A stretch of DNA of 9,188 bases, from contig CAYWGR010000207.1 in assembly GCA_964458015.1 (NCBI GenBank), positions 1 to 9,188 of the forward strand. The letters run 5' to 3'. Below the pieces are notes generated by a model, which saw only the letters and a list, made by a program, of their open reading frames with translations, was not told the DNA's origin and ran no database searches. This stretch comes from CAYWGR01 sp964458015 (GTDB lineage Bacteria; Planctomycetota; Planctomycetia; Pirellulales; Thermoguttaceae). Within the stretch, counting starts at the first letter, position 1. Each line of letters opens with the position of its first letter. The position numbers and the translations under genes were made by a program. Positions 1 to 5,556 of the stretch are shown piece after piece.

Positions 1-971
1 CGATCATCGGTATTTTAATATCGTTGCTGCTCCCGGCGGTTCAGGCGGCACGCGAAGCGGCGCGCCGGATGCAATGCAGCAACAACCTCAAGCAATTGGC
101 GTTGGCATTGCATAGCTACCATGCGCAAGCTGAAATCTTTCCGCCTGCCTCGCAATGCGGGACGGGCCAAGATCCCTATAGCACGCAACTTCAGGGCTCC
201 AACTGGTGCATCGCCATTTTGCCGTTTCTCGAACAACAATCGCTCTACAATTCCTTTGACCTGACAGTGCCGATTTCCGACGCCAAAAACCGCACTTGGC
301 GCGGCGTGCCGTTGAGTGTGATGAATTGTCCGAGTGATTCGGCTTCGCGCACTCCCTATGCAAGTACTTCCAGCACGGAAGGCGACAATTGGGCCCGGGG
401 CAATTACGGCGCCAACGGAGGCGGCGGAGGGCCAAACGGCGATTCCGGCTGGAAAGACACGCGCACACGCGGCGTGATGAGCGTCATCAATGCCTCGATA
501 GGCATCAACGGCATCCGCGATGGAACGAGCAACACGATCCTCTTGGCTGAGTTGCGCGTGGGCCTTGTCGAGCAAGATCGGCGCGGCTGCTGGGCTTTGG
601 GGGGCGCTTCGTCGAGTGCGGCCGTTGCATTTGGCTCGATCGGCGATGCCAATGGCCCCAACCCTCATGCCGACTACTCGGATGATATCATTGGTTGCGA
701 TTATCTTCGCAACACCTCGCCCGGCGCGGAAGCCTTATTGGATGCGGGAATGTCGTGCTTTTCGAGCAGCCAGAACGGCCAAGGCGCTTCGCGCAGTTGC
801 CATGCGGGCGGCGTTCATGTCGCACTGGCCGATGGCAGCGTTCGGTTCATTGGAGACTATATTAACATCACCGGCCCCATCACGACAAACTATCCTTGGC
901 CGAGCATGTCGGTCTGGGACCGATTGATTGCTTCCTCCGACGGATTGCCGATCTCGGGCGATTCGTTCTAG
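1..971 (+). CDS. DUF1559 family pseudopilin-like protein, 5'-truncated by window edge
   Basis: The reading frame is open from base 3, so the start codon lies outside the window; 322 residues are visible. The first residues (IIGILISLLLPAVQAAREAA) are the second half of the type IV pilin/pseudopilin helix. The usual prepilin cleavage site and the FTLVELLVVIA part are missing on the left. The following MQCSNNLKQLALALHSYH segment is typical of DUF1559. Near the C-terminus H267 and D277-G278 form the H-X9-DG motif, inside CHAGGVHVALADGSVRFI. The family is very abundant in planctomycetes and is thought to be membrane-anchored by the N-terminal helix and exposed outside the inner membrane; its function is unknown. 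The gene ends in TAG at 969-971, with no partner gene visible. Family assignment is very secure; role is unknown. Confidence 0.95.
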   Translation, partial: IIGILISLLLPAVQAAREAARRMQCSNNLKQLALALHSYHAQAEIFPPASQCGTGQDPYSTQLQGSNWCIAILPFLEQQSLYNSFDLTVPISDAKNRTWRGVPLSVMNCPSDSASRTPYASTSSTEGDNWARGNYGANGGGGGPNGDSGWKDTRTRGVMSVINASIGINGIRDGTSNTILLAELRVGLVEQDRRGCWALGGASSSAAVAFGSIGDANGPNPHADYSDDIIGCDYLRNTSPGAEALLDAGMSCFSSSQNGQGASRSCHAGGVHVALADGSVRFIGDYINITGPITTNYPWPSMSVWDRLIASSDGLPISGDSF

Positions 972-1045
972 GAGAGGCATCCAATCGAATCAACCGTTAG
1001 AAGTTTCGCAAAGTCGCAATGGATGTCCTGTTGAGCGTATCATGT

Positions 1046-1070
1046 TGCGTTGTTCCAGTTTCGGAACGCA
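1046..1070. terminator. Weak inverted repeat between convergent genes
   Basis: TGCGTT (1046-1051) pairs with AACGCA (1065-1070). A CC/GG extension inside a 3-nt bulge gives about 8 bp around a loop of AGTTTC. It lies 74 bases after the DUF1559 stop and between converging genes, where a terminator is expected. No T-run follows on either strand, so this is only a candidate. Confidence 0.22.
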
Positions 1071-1135
1071 GTGTAGCATTGTCTGATATTCTCAAACTGA
1101 AGCTAGGGAATGAAGATTGATCGCCACTAACAGTG

Positions 1136-1252
1136 CTATTTTTTCTTCTTAGAAAGAAAACCCTTAGCCACTTTGTTTTTCTCCATCTTTTTCCGCAGAT
1201 TGGCGAACTTGGTGGCTGGTTGGCGAACGGCTTGACGTCCTTTGTTAGCCAT
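1136..1252 (-). CDS. Small very basic protein, 38 aa, hypothetical
   Basis: A short gene read from ATG (1252) to TAG (1136). The product has 11 Lys and 3 Arg against one acidic residue (Glu24). It begins MANKGRQAVRQPATKFANLR, has a charged middle (RKKMEKNKVAK) and ends GFLSKKKK. It has no cysteines, signal peptide or membrane segment. AAGGA stands 10 bases before the ATG, an acceptable though slightly long spacing. An earlier ATG at 1259 gives only four codons. It is the last of four minus-strand genes, 93 bases after the membrane protein gene. Such lysine-rich miniproteins usually contact nucleic acid or ribosomes, but nothing here proves that. I do not recognise a family. The alternative is a chance ORF, which the ordered composition and the AAGGA argue against. 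Confidence 0.6.
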   Translation of the reverse strand: MANKGRQAVRQPATKFANLRKKMEKNKVAKGFLSKKKK

Positions 1253-1345
1253 AATTCATATTTCCTTGATAGAGTATGATATCTTTGTGGATTTATTTGT
1301 GTTTCGGCAACAGCCTTTTTAGCCAGATGAATTCGTGGCGGTTAT

Positions 1346-1705
1346 CTACTTGCGCCGGTCATCTTCTGCTATTTCCATGTGGAACTTATGCAGAAAGCGA
1401 TGTAGCAGCGGGGCTACGAGGATGGCGACCATCGTTAGAAAGGCGATGCCGCTATACAAGGCGTAAAACGATGCGAACAGCTTGGCTGCCGTGGATCGGA
1501 TCGTATCCACTGGCCCCATGCCGGCAAGAATCATCGAGGCATTCAGCAGGGCATCGATCCAGGGAAGTTCGCCAAGGTAGTGATAACCAGCACTGCCCAT
1601 GAACAAGGAAAAGGCAATAATCCCAGCCGTGGTTGCTACGCTCCAAGCGAATCGTGCGTAAAAAGCTTTTTGCGAGAGCAGCGGTTTGCTTTTGTGTTCG
1701 TACAT
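1346..1705 (-). CDS. Small membrane protein, two-helix ion-channel-like fold with altered filter
   Basis: 119 aa from ATG at 1705, four bases after the stop of the upstream gene; GGA lies 8 bases before the ATG. An in-frame ATG at 1750 would lie inside the upstream gene and add a charged, less likely N-terminus. Residues 17-40 form a first membrane helix, 49-66 a shorter hydrophobic segment, and 74-105 a second helix followed by a basic and then acidic tail (LLHRFLHKFHMEIAEDDRRK). The order helix, re-entrant loop, helix and the text WIDALLNAS...GKLFxxFYxL-like (AAKLFASFYALYSG) resemble the pore module of two-helix potassium channels. Where those carry TVGYGD this protein has LAGMGPVD, so a normal potassium filter is absent. 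Transport activity is therefore unproven. The four-base spacing suggests co-expression with the 134-aa protein. Membrane protein is secure; channel relationship is inferred. Confidence 0.8.
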   Translation of the reverse strand: MYEHKSKPLLSQKAFYARFAWSVATTAGIIAFSLFMGSAGYHYLGELPWIDALLNASMILAGMGPVDTIRSTAAKLFASFYALYSGIAFLTMVAILVAPLLHRFLHKFHMEIAEDDRRK

Positions 1706-1709
1706 GAGT

Positions 1710-2114
1710 CTATTCCGGAAATAGGCGTTTCTGCACTTTAGGCGGTTCAAGCTTCCTAGATTTCCAGTTGCTGAAGTCCGGTTTTATTTTGGCCGGCGGT
1801 TCAGACTGCATGACCCAAGCGGCAATGCATTTTTCGACATAGTTGGGCATAACGGCGATTTGGCCTCGAAACTGGCTGGTCAATTCCTCGATCCAAGGGC
1901 CGATGTGATCGCGCGTCGTCGTGCCGAACCGCAGGATGAGGTTGTCCCAATACACAAAGGAGTAATCGTTTTTCTTGCGCCGATAGATCATACCGACAAC
2001 GGTCTTGCCCTCGTGCTCGATCGAAAGCCAGTCGCCCGGGGCGATAGTTCGTCTGCGCAAACCGTCGCCGAACAGAGGGAATAGTTCGCGTTGGATGTTC
2101 TGACGGCCGGTCAT
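1710..2114 (-). CDS. Hypothetical 134-aa soluble protein
   Basis: Reads from ATG 2114 to TAG 1710; an in-frame TGA 15 bases upstream makes this the first possible ATG. No good Shine-Dalgarno is visible, and an inverted repeat (TTGACGGTCAA) sits just upstream of the start. The protein has no signal peptide or membrane helix. Residues 22-57 (around GDWLSIEHEGKTVVGMIYRR and FVYWDN) look like several beta strands, compatible with a small barrel. The last 30 residues are Pro/Lys-rich and probably flexible. Near-identical short motifs occur at both ends: QRELFP at residues 8-13 and QKRLFP at 128-133. I do not recognise the family. The gene lies 23 bases after the small cysteine protein gene and 4 before the membrane protein gene, so it is probably in one transcript with both. 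Confidence 0.75.
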   Translation of the reverse strand: MTGRQNIQRELFPLFGDGLRRRTIAPGDWLSIEHEGKTVVGMIYRRKKNDYSFVYWDNLILRFGTTTRDHIGPWIEELTSQFRGQIAVMPNYVEKCIAAWVMQSEPPAKIKPDFSNWKSRKLEPPKVQKRLFPE

Positions 2115-2130
2115 ACTGGTTGACGGTCAA
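2101..2130. repeat. Paired TGAC/GTCA inverted repeats over a start codon
   Basis: TTGACGGTCAA (2120-2130) is a perfect 5-bp inverted repeat around one base. Beside it TGACGGCCGGTCA (2101-2113) repeats the TGAC...GTCA arms and abuts the ATG of the 134-aa gene (2112-2114). The first repeat lies where a ribosome binding site would be. It could be an operator or local RNA structure, or chance. Confidence 0.35.
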
Positions 2131-2137
2131 GTCTAAT

Positions 2138-2329
2138 TTATGCCTTCTTGCTGGGCGGGATCGGCTCGTTGGGCTTTACGCCGTACTTGCGTTGCCTCGC
2201 GCGTCCATTCGGACAGCCGCCGAAGGTAACGAGCATTTCGATCGTCTGGAAAAACTTGGCAATCCGATTGCCTTGCCTGGCTTTGGTGCAGATCGGGCAT
2301 TTGCTTTCGCAATAGTCGGGGTCGCCCAT
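2138..2329 (-). CDS. Small cysteine-containing protein, putative metal-binding, 63 aa
   Basis: Starts at ATG 2329, preceded by AAGGA with 8-base spacing, the best ribosome site in this cluster, and ends in TAA at 2138. That site decides between this frame and several overlapping open frames on both strands. Cysteines are at 7, 11 and 14 (CESKCPIC, C-x3-C-x2-C) and at 39 (GGCPNG), enough for one zinc or a small Fe-S site. The C-x3-C-x2-C order is also that of radical SAM enzymes, but the protein is far too short for that fold. The C-terminal 20 residues are basic and Pro-rich. It has no signal peptide or membrane helix. It is the first gene of the four-gene minus-strand cluster. Family not recognised; metal binding is inferred from the cysteine pattern only. 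Confidence 0.7.
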   Translation of the reverse strand: MGDPDYCESKCPICTKARQGNRIAKFFQTIEMLVTFGGCPNGRARQRKYGVKPNEPIPPSKKA

Positions 2330-2430
2330 CGAGATATTCCTTTTGATGGAATAAAGTATGTATTCGACAACCTTCTGATCGAGAAGATTGCCGTGGATCG
2401 GTCAAAATTCATAACGCCATAGCCTATCAG

Positions 2431-2493
2431 GTTACGTCGTGTTCTACAATCGCAGGATTGTCTCAATCCTTTTCTGGGATCGAAGTTACGTCG
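2431..2493 (+). repeat. Direct repeat GTTACGTCG x2
   Basis: GTTACGTCG occurs at 2431-2439 and again at 2485-2493, 54 bases apart, about five DNA turns. The copies flank the hairpin pair and lie upstream of the promoter candidate at 2513. This is the usual place for an activator or repressor site; no binding protein can be named. Confidence 0.4.
2446..2473 (+). terminator. Two mutually exclusive hairpins, the second terminator-like
   Basis: ACAATC (2446-2451) pairs with GATTGT (2456-2461) around GCAG. The same GATTG can instead form AGGATTG (2454-2460) with CAATCCT (2464-2470) around TCT, and T continues to 2473. The second hairpin followed by a short T-run resembles a small intrinsic terminator on the plus strand, and the first would prevent it. 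Stems are 6-7 bp, so this may also be a three-part protein-binding site or chance. Confidence 0.35.
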
Positions 2494-2512
2494 AATTGGG
2501 GCGTAGTCAAGG

Positions 2513-2542
2513 TTGGCAATCTCTGGGCAGTGAAATGATACT
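2513..2542 (+). promoter_or_regulatory. Candidate sigma-70-type promoter for the M23 peptidase gene
   Basis: TTGGCA (2513-2518, one mismatch to the -35 consensus) is followed after 18 bases by GATACT (2537-2542, four of six matches to the -10). Transcription would begin near 2550, leaving a leader of about 85 bases before the ATG at 2635. Assigned by eye; other -10 placements are possible. Confidence 0.35.
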
Positions 2543-2634
2543 ATGGCCGATAATTGCCAGCTTGCGTGGCCTAGAATTGAAATGAGACCCCTTGTCAATC
2601 AGGTAATTTCGGGAGCTTTCGGAGGCGGCGCGCC

Positions 2635-3579
2635 ATGCACTTGCAACGCTTAACCGGTGTTTTTTGCCTTGGGATACTGTCGGCCATCTTTTCGACATCC
2701 GCTTTTGGGCAGAACGGCATGAGGCCGCCGAATGTGAAGCCGGCAGGGCCGCTCTACTCGCTGCCGTATGCGCCGGGAGAGACTTTTCAGGTGGGCCAAT
2801 GCTATCTGGAATTCCCGACGCATGAAAACGACTACGCGATTGATTGGTCCATGCCTGAAGAAACACCCCTTCATGCCGCACGAGCCGGTGTGGTTGTCGA
2901 GGCCGTCGATTCGTTCTCCAAATCGGGCTTGGACGAGGATCTGAAGAACAAAGGCAATTATATCCGTATCCGACACGACGACGGCAGCCGCGCTCTCTAC
3001 TACCATCTTGCTCAAAATGGCGCGAAGGTGAAGGTGGGAGACAAAGTCGCCGAGGGGCAACGGATTGCGCTATCCGGCAACACCGGTTATTCGGCCACCC
3101 CGCATCTGCACTTCATGGTGGATCAGCCGGAAGACGGAAAGTATGTTTCCGTTCCCGTTTTGTTTAAGTCGGGCAGCGAGGAACCGTTCGACATCGTTCA
3201 TGGCGGAAAGTATAAAGCGCCAGGCGGAAAGGCAGCGGCCGAGGAGGGGCCCCTGCAAGGCATCGAAGGCACGGGCGAACTTTCGTCGATCCGCCCGCGG
3301 TTGATTGCCTTGGTAAAAACGGAAAAAGATCCCGAAAAAGCCGCCGCCTTGCTAAAGCGGCACTTGCTCGACAACCGTGCGGATTATCACGCGAAGTACA
3401 AGGACACATTGGCAAAGAGCCAAAAGGGCGACAAGCGGTCGATGAAGGAGTTGCAGTTGTTCTTAAACGATATGGACCTTCACGCCCAGCCCGACATTGC
3501 TCGGCTTATTGTCGATCCGGCCTCGGCCAACACCACGAACGAAGCCATGTTGATTTGGTGGGAACTATTCACACCCTGA
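2635..3579 (+). CDS. Exported M23 family metallopeptidase
   Basis: 314 aa. GGAGG at 2621-2625 lies 9 bases before the ATG. Residues 1-25 form a signal peptide (hydrophobic core VFCLGILSAIFSTSAFG), so the enzyme acts in the periplasm or outside. The LytM/M23 domain spans about 50-185. H63 and D70 of the first motif and H159 of HLH (157-159) are the expected zinc ligands. H124 (YYHL) and H157 match the catalytic histidines. The text DWSMPEETPLHAARAGVVVE and GNYIRIRHDDGS is typical. The first motif is H-x6-D rather than the commoner H-x3-D. M23 enzymes cut glycyl or peptidoglycan cross-link bonds. Residues about 210-314 are a charged, probably helical extension of unknown role, rich in Lys and ending WWELFTP. 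It stands alone and converges on the next gene. Family is secure; substrate is inferred. Confidence 0.93.
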   Translation: MHLQRLTGVFCLGILSAIFSTSAFGQNGMRPPNVKPAGPLYSLPYAPGETFQVGQCYLEFPTHENDYAIDWSMPEETPLHAARAGVVVEAVDSFSKSGLDEDLKNKGNYIRIRHDDGSRALYYHLAQNGAKVKVGDKVAEGQRIALSGNTGYSATPHLHFMVDQPEDGKYVSVPVLFKSGSEEPFDIVHGGKYKAPGGKAAAEEGPLQGIEGTGELSSIRPRLIALVKTEKDPEKAAALLKRHLLDNRADYHAKYKDTLAKSQKGDKRSMKELQLFLNDMDLHAQPDIARLIVDPASANTTNEAMLIWWELFTP

Positions 3580-3594
3580 ACTGGAGCGAAGGTC

Positions 3595-3616
3595 GGCCGT
3601 GAGATTGGTTTCGGCC
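3595..3616. terminator. Weak inverted repeat between convergent gene ends
   Basis: GGCCG (3595-3599) pairs with CGGCC (3612-3616) around 12 bases, filling most of the 38-base gap between two converging stop codons. There is no T-run on either side. It could serve as a shared terminator but is weak. Confidence 0.22.
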
Positions 3617-3617
3617 C

Positions 3618-4148
3618 TTACTGCTGCACAGGCCGTGTTTGAGACCAATGGGAATGAATCAGTTTCCATTGCCCCTCGTTGTCGCGTGAGAATACTTCCG
3701 TGCAATTCCATCGGAATGGGACGCCGCCTTCGATGGAAATGATATTGCAGGAAAGAACGGCCATGTTTTCCGTGGCTTGAACTCGTGTGTTGAGCATGTC
3801 GAACTTTTCGGCATGGACCTTTCCACGAAGTGCTTCATACATTTTCCTCAAGGGTTCGCGGCCATCCAATCTTTTTTCGAGGCTCGGCTCGAAGTACCCG
3901 ATATCCTTGCCCATCATGGCAATATAGGCTGAAGGATCGCCGCCGTACCATTTTTCGAGGGCTTCCTTTTCGAGTTGAACGATTTTCTTTTCCAGCGGCC
4001 CCATGTCCTGTTGTTCAAAAACCCTTGCTTCGACAGGCAAAAATCTGCTGGTTGGGCACACTCCGTTGCGACATTGGGCGACCGCATGTTCCGCTGAGAG
4101 AAAGGCCGACAGGACGGCGGCAAAACACAAGATGAGCGAGCGTTGCAT
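3618..4148 (-). CDS. Exported NTF2-like protein (SgcJ/EcaC, DUF4440 type)
   Basis: 176 aa from ATG 4148, chosen because GAGGAG lies 8 bases upstream and because it puts a clean signal peptide at the very start (MQRSLILCFAAVLSAFLSAE, cleavage likely after AVA at 24). An ATG at 4169 is upstream of that ribosome site. The mature protein begins QCRNGVC, with two cysteines that could pair. Residues about 52-172 form the NTF2-like cone: an N-terminal helix (LEKKIVQLEKEALEKWYGGD), YFEPSLEKRLDGREPLRKMY, strands with VLSCNIISI, and the closing EGQWKLIHSHWS. That ending is characteristic of the DUF4440/SnoaL-3 group. Such domains bind small ligands or dimerise and only sometimes catalyse, so no reaction can be named. 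It converges on the M23 peptidase gene; both products are exported. Confidence 0.85.
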   Translation of the reverse strand: MQRSLILCFAAVLSAFLSAEHAVAQCRNGVCPTSRFLPVEARVFEQQDMGPLEKKIVQLEKEALEKWYGGDPSAYIAMMGKDIGYFEPSLEKRLDGREPLRKMYEALRGKVHAEKFDMLNTRVQATENMAVLSCNIISIEGGVPFRWNCTEVFSRDNEGQWKLIHSHWSQTRPVQQ

Positions 4149-4270
4149 GACGATTTCTCCTCGACACATCGCTAGATGTCACGACAGAACGGTATCGGCC
4201 GAAAGAGCATCGAAAAGACGCGGAGCCGAAAAATCCACCAAGCAACTACCGCGTATACTGAAAATATAGG

Positions 4271-4813
4271 TTATTTGCTTCGGTTGACGACAAACCGAAT
4301 GTGGCCCGGCTCGACGGCGGGCTCGGTGCGAGTAAATCCGAGCCGGCGCAGCATCCGCACCGAGGCGGTGTTTTCCTCGGTTGTCTCGGCGATGATCCGC
4401 TGCACACCCGGTTGGGCGAATGCCCAGTCGATCAAGGCCCGAACCATCTCCGCGGCGTAGCCTTGGCCCTGAAAACGGGGCAACACCGAATAACCGATTT
4501 CGACGGTCCCATCTTCGGGCGGTCCCTTAAACCCACCGCTGGCCATTAAGATGTCGTCGGTGTTGTCGGCCAGCAGATCTAATGCTTCACGCGGCGCTCG
4601 CATCACTGCATACCAAACATACCAACCGGCACGGTCGGGCGCGGCCTCGATCCATTCCAAGAAAAGGGGCAATGCGTCTGCCAGGATCTCGGGCGGCCAT
4701 TCATCGGGCACGGAGGCCGACAGCAGCCGGCCGAATTCCTCGCGGTCCGTCAACTCGGCACGCGCCAGGGTAACGGTTGCCGGCAGCAATCGCATTCGTG
4801 AAGTAAGAATCAT
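4271..4813 (-). CDS. GNAT family N-acetyltransferase
   Basis: 180 aa. ATG 4813 has GGAG 8 bases upstream. The protein is a single GNAT domain of the RimJ/RimL-like group. Strand beta4 is GTVEIGYSVLP (102-112). The acetyl-CoA pyrophosphate loop follows as RFQGQGYA (113-120), with Q115, G116, G118 and A120 matching Q/R-x-x-G-x-G/A. The later GVQRIIAETTEENTASVRML (136-155) and RRLGF (156-160) are the usual beta5 and alpha4 region with the N-S pair. The enzyme moves an acetyl group from acetyl-CoA to an amine on a small molecule or protein; the acceptor cannot be predicted. It is divergent from the DJ-1/PfpI gene, with 88 bases between starts, so the two may share regulation. The antisense frame is also long and open, but that is a composition effect. 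Confidence 0.92.
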   Translation of the reverse strand: MILTSRMRLLPATVTLARAELTDREEFGRLLSASVPDEWPPEILADALPLFLEWIEAAPDRAGWYVWYAVMRAPREALDLLADNTDDILMASGGFKGPPEDGTVEIGYSVLPRFQGQGYAAEMVRALIDWAFAQPGVQRIIAETTEENTASVRMLRRLGFTRTEPAVEPGHIRFVVNRSK

Positions 4814-4840
4814 GCAGTTTTCTCCGAGAGGCGATTACGG

Positions 4841-4847
4841 TATGATA
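4841..4847. promoter_or_regulatory. Candidate overlapping divergent -10 elements
   Basis: TATGAT (4841-4846, plus) and TATCAT (4847-4842, minus) each match the -10 consensus at five of six positions and overlap in the 88-base gap between the divergent GNAT and DJ-1/PfpI starts. Neither has a good -35 at ideal distance, so the call is tentative. If real, the two genes would compete for polymerase. Confidence 0.25.
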
Positions 4848-4901
4848 ACCGACCGAGTCATAGGGCAAAAGGGGATTGCCATTAGCGGAAGCAGGTATAG
4901 C

Positions 4902-5513
4902 ATGAAACAAAATACGGTTCACCTGTTTGTTTTCGATACGATGTCGGATTGGGAAATCGGCTATGCGTCGGTTGGCATTAACCAATCGATGTTTCAAACG
5001 CGGCCCGGAAGCTTTCGCATTCAAACCGTGGGAATTGACAAATCGTTGGTTCGCACGATGGGCGGCTTGGCCATTCAGCCCGACGGCTTAATCGAGGAAA
5101 TCGCCCCGGCAGACAGCGCTATGTTGATTCTGCCGGGCGGGATCACCTGGGAAGAGGGCAAGAATGTCGAGGCCGTCGAAAAGGCCAAGGATTTTCTCGC
5201 CGCCGGCTTGCCCATCGCAGCCATTTGCGGCGCAACCGCCGGTTTGGCTAGAGCCGGCATTCTCGACGACCGACCTCATACGAGCAATTCGCTCGACTAC
5301 TTGAAAGCAACCGGTTATCGAGGCGAAGCGTTTTATCAAAATCAACCAGCGGTGATCGGCAACCAGGTGATTACGGCTTCGGGCGTCGCTCCGCTCGAAT
5401 TTGCCCGATGCATTTTTGAAATGCTCGACGTTTTTACTCCCGAAAAGCTCGACGCCTGGTATCAACTATTCAAAACCGGAAACGTATCGTATTACGCCGT
5501 TCTTGCGAAGTAG
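4902..5513 (+). CDS. DJ-1/PfpI family protein (glutamine amidotransferase-like fold)
   Basis: 203 aa. I chose ATG 4902 because GCAGG lies just upstream and the family's first strand begins at once (VHLFVFDTMSDWEIGY). An in-frame ATG at 4842 would add 20 residues that are not part of the domain. The nucleophile elbow is AAICGATAGLARAGIL, with C109 as the reactive cysteine. E18 (SDWE) is the conserved acidic partner and H126 (RPHTSN) lies near. Other family marks are MLILPGG (74-80) and ITASGVAPLEFA (157-168). Members include proteases, chaperones, glyoxalases and deglycases, so the reaction is open; the sequence resembles the small-transcription-unit PfpI/YdeA-like group more than human DJ-1. 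It leads the plus-strand set, 43 bases before the alkylation repair gene with no terminator between, and may be co-transcribed with it. Confidence 0.9.
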   Translation: MKQNTVHLFVFDTMSDWEIGYASVGINQSMFQTRPGSFRIQTVGIDKSLVRTMGGLAIQPDGLIEEIAPADSAMLILPGGITWEEGKNVEAVEKAKDFLAAGLPIAAICGATAGLARAGILDDRPHTSNSLDYLKATGYRGEAFYQNQPAVIGNQVITASGVAPLEFARCIFEMLDVFTPEKLDAWYQLFKTGNVSYYAVLAK

Positions 5514-5556
5514 CATGTAATTTATCGAATTCCTTACGACTCTTTTTATTACGATC

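Larger units (their letters stand above)
2330..2634. other. Intergenic region between divergent genes
   Basis: 305 bases separate the minus-strand small-gene cluster from the M23 peptidase gene. Overlapping frames exist on both strands but none has a ribosome site or recognisable product. The region holds a 9-bp direct repeat, two alternative hairpins and a plausible sigma-70-type promoter for the peptidase gene, each listed separately. I see no convincing promoter for the minus-strand cluster. Confidence 0.7.

Noticed and set aside
15..668. 217-codon minus-strand frame opposite the DUF1559 gene
   Set aside because: Low-complexity Ala/Arg-rich text with no ribosome site, opposite a secure family; a shadow of codon composition.
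1200..1228. TTGGCGAAC repeated 20 bases apart
   Set aside because: Lies within the 38-aa coding region in two different frames, so it is not a protein repeat, and nothing else supports a DNA element.
2176..2598. Overlapping open frames on both strands over 2120-2600
   Set aside because: No ribosome sites or domain-like text; the 63-aa frame at 2138-2329 has AAGGA at ideal spacing and an ordered cysteine pattern.
4166..4179. ACATC/GATGT hairpin in the leader of the exported NTF2-like gene
   Set aside because: Only 5 bp, single copy, with no link to a known regulatory element.
4551..4901. Long open frame running into the DJ-1/PfpI gene from within the GNAT gene's antisense
   Set aside because: It has no domain content before residue MKQNTV, is antisense to a clear GNAT gene, and a ribosome site sits just before 4902.
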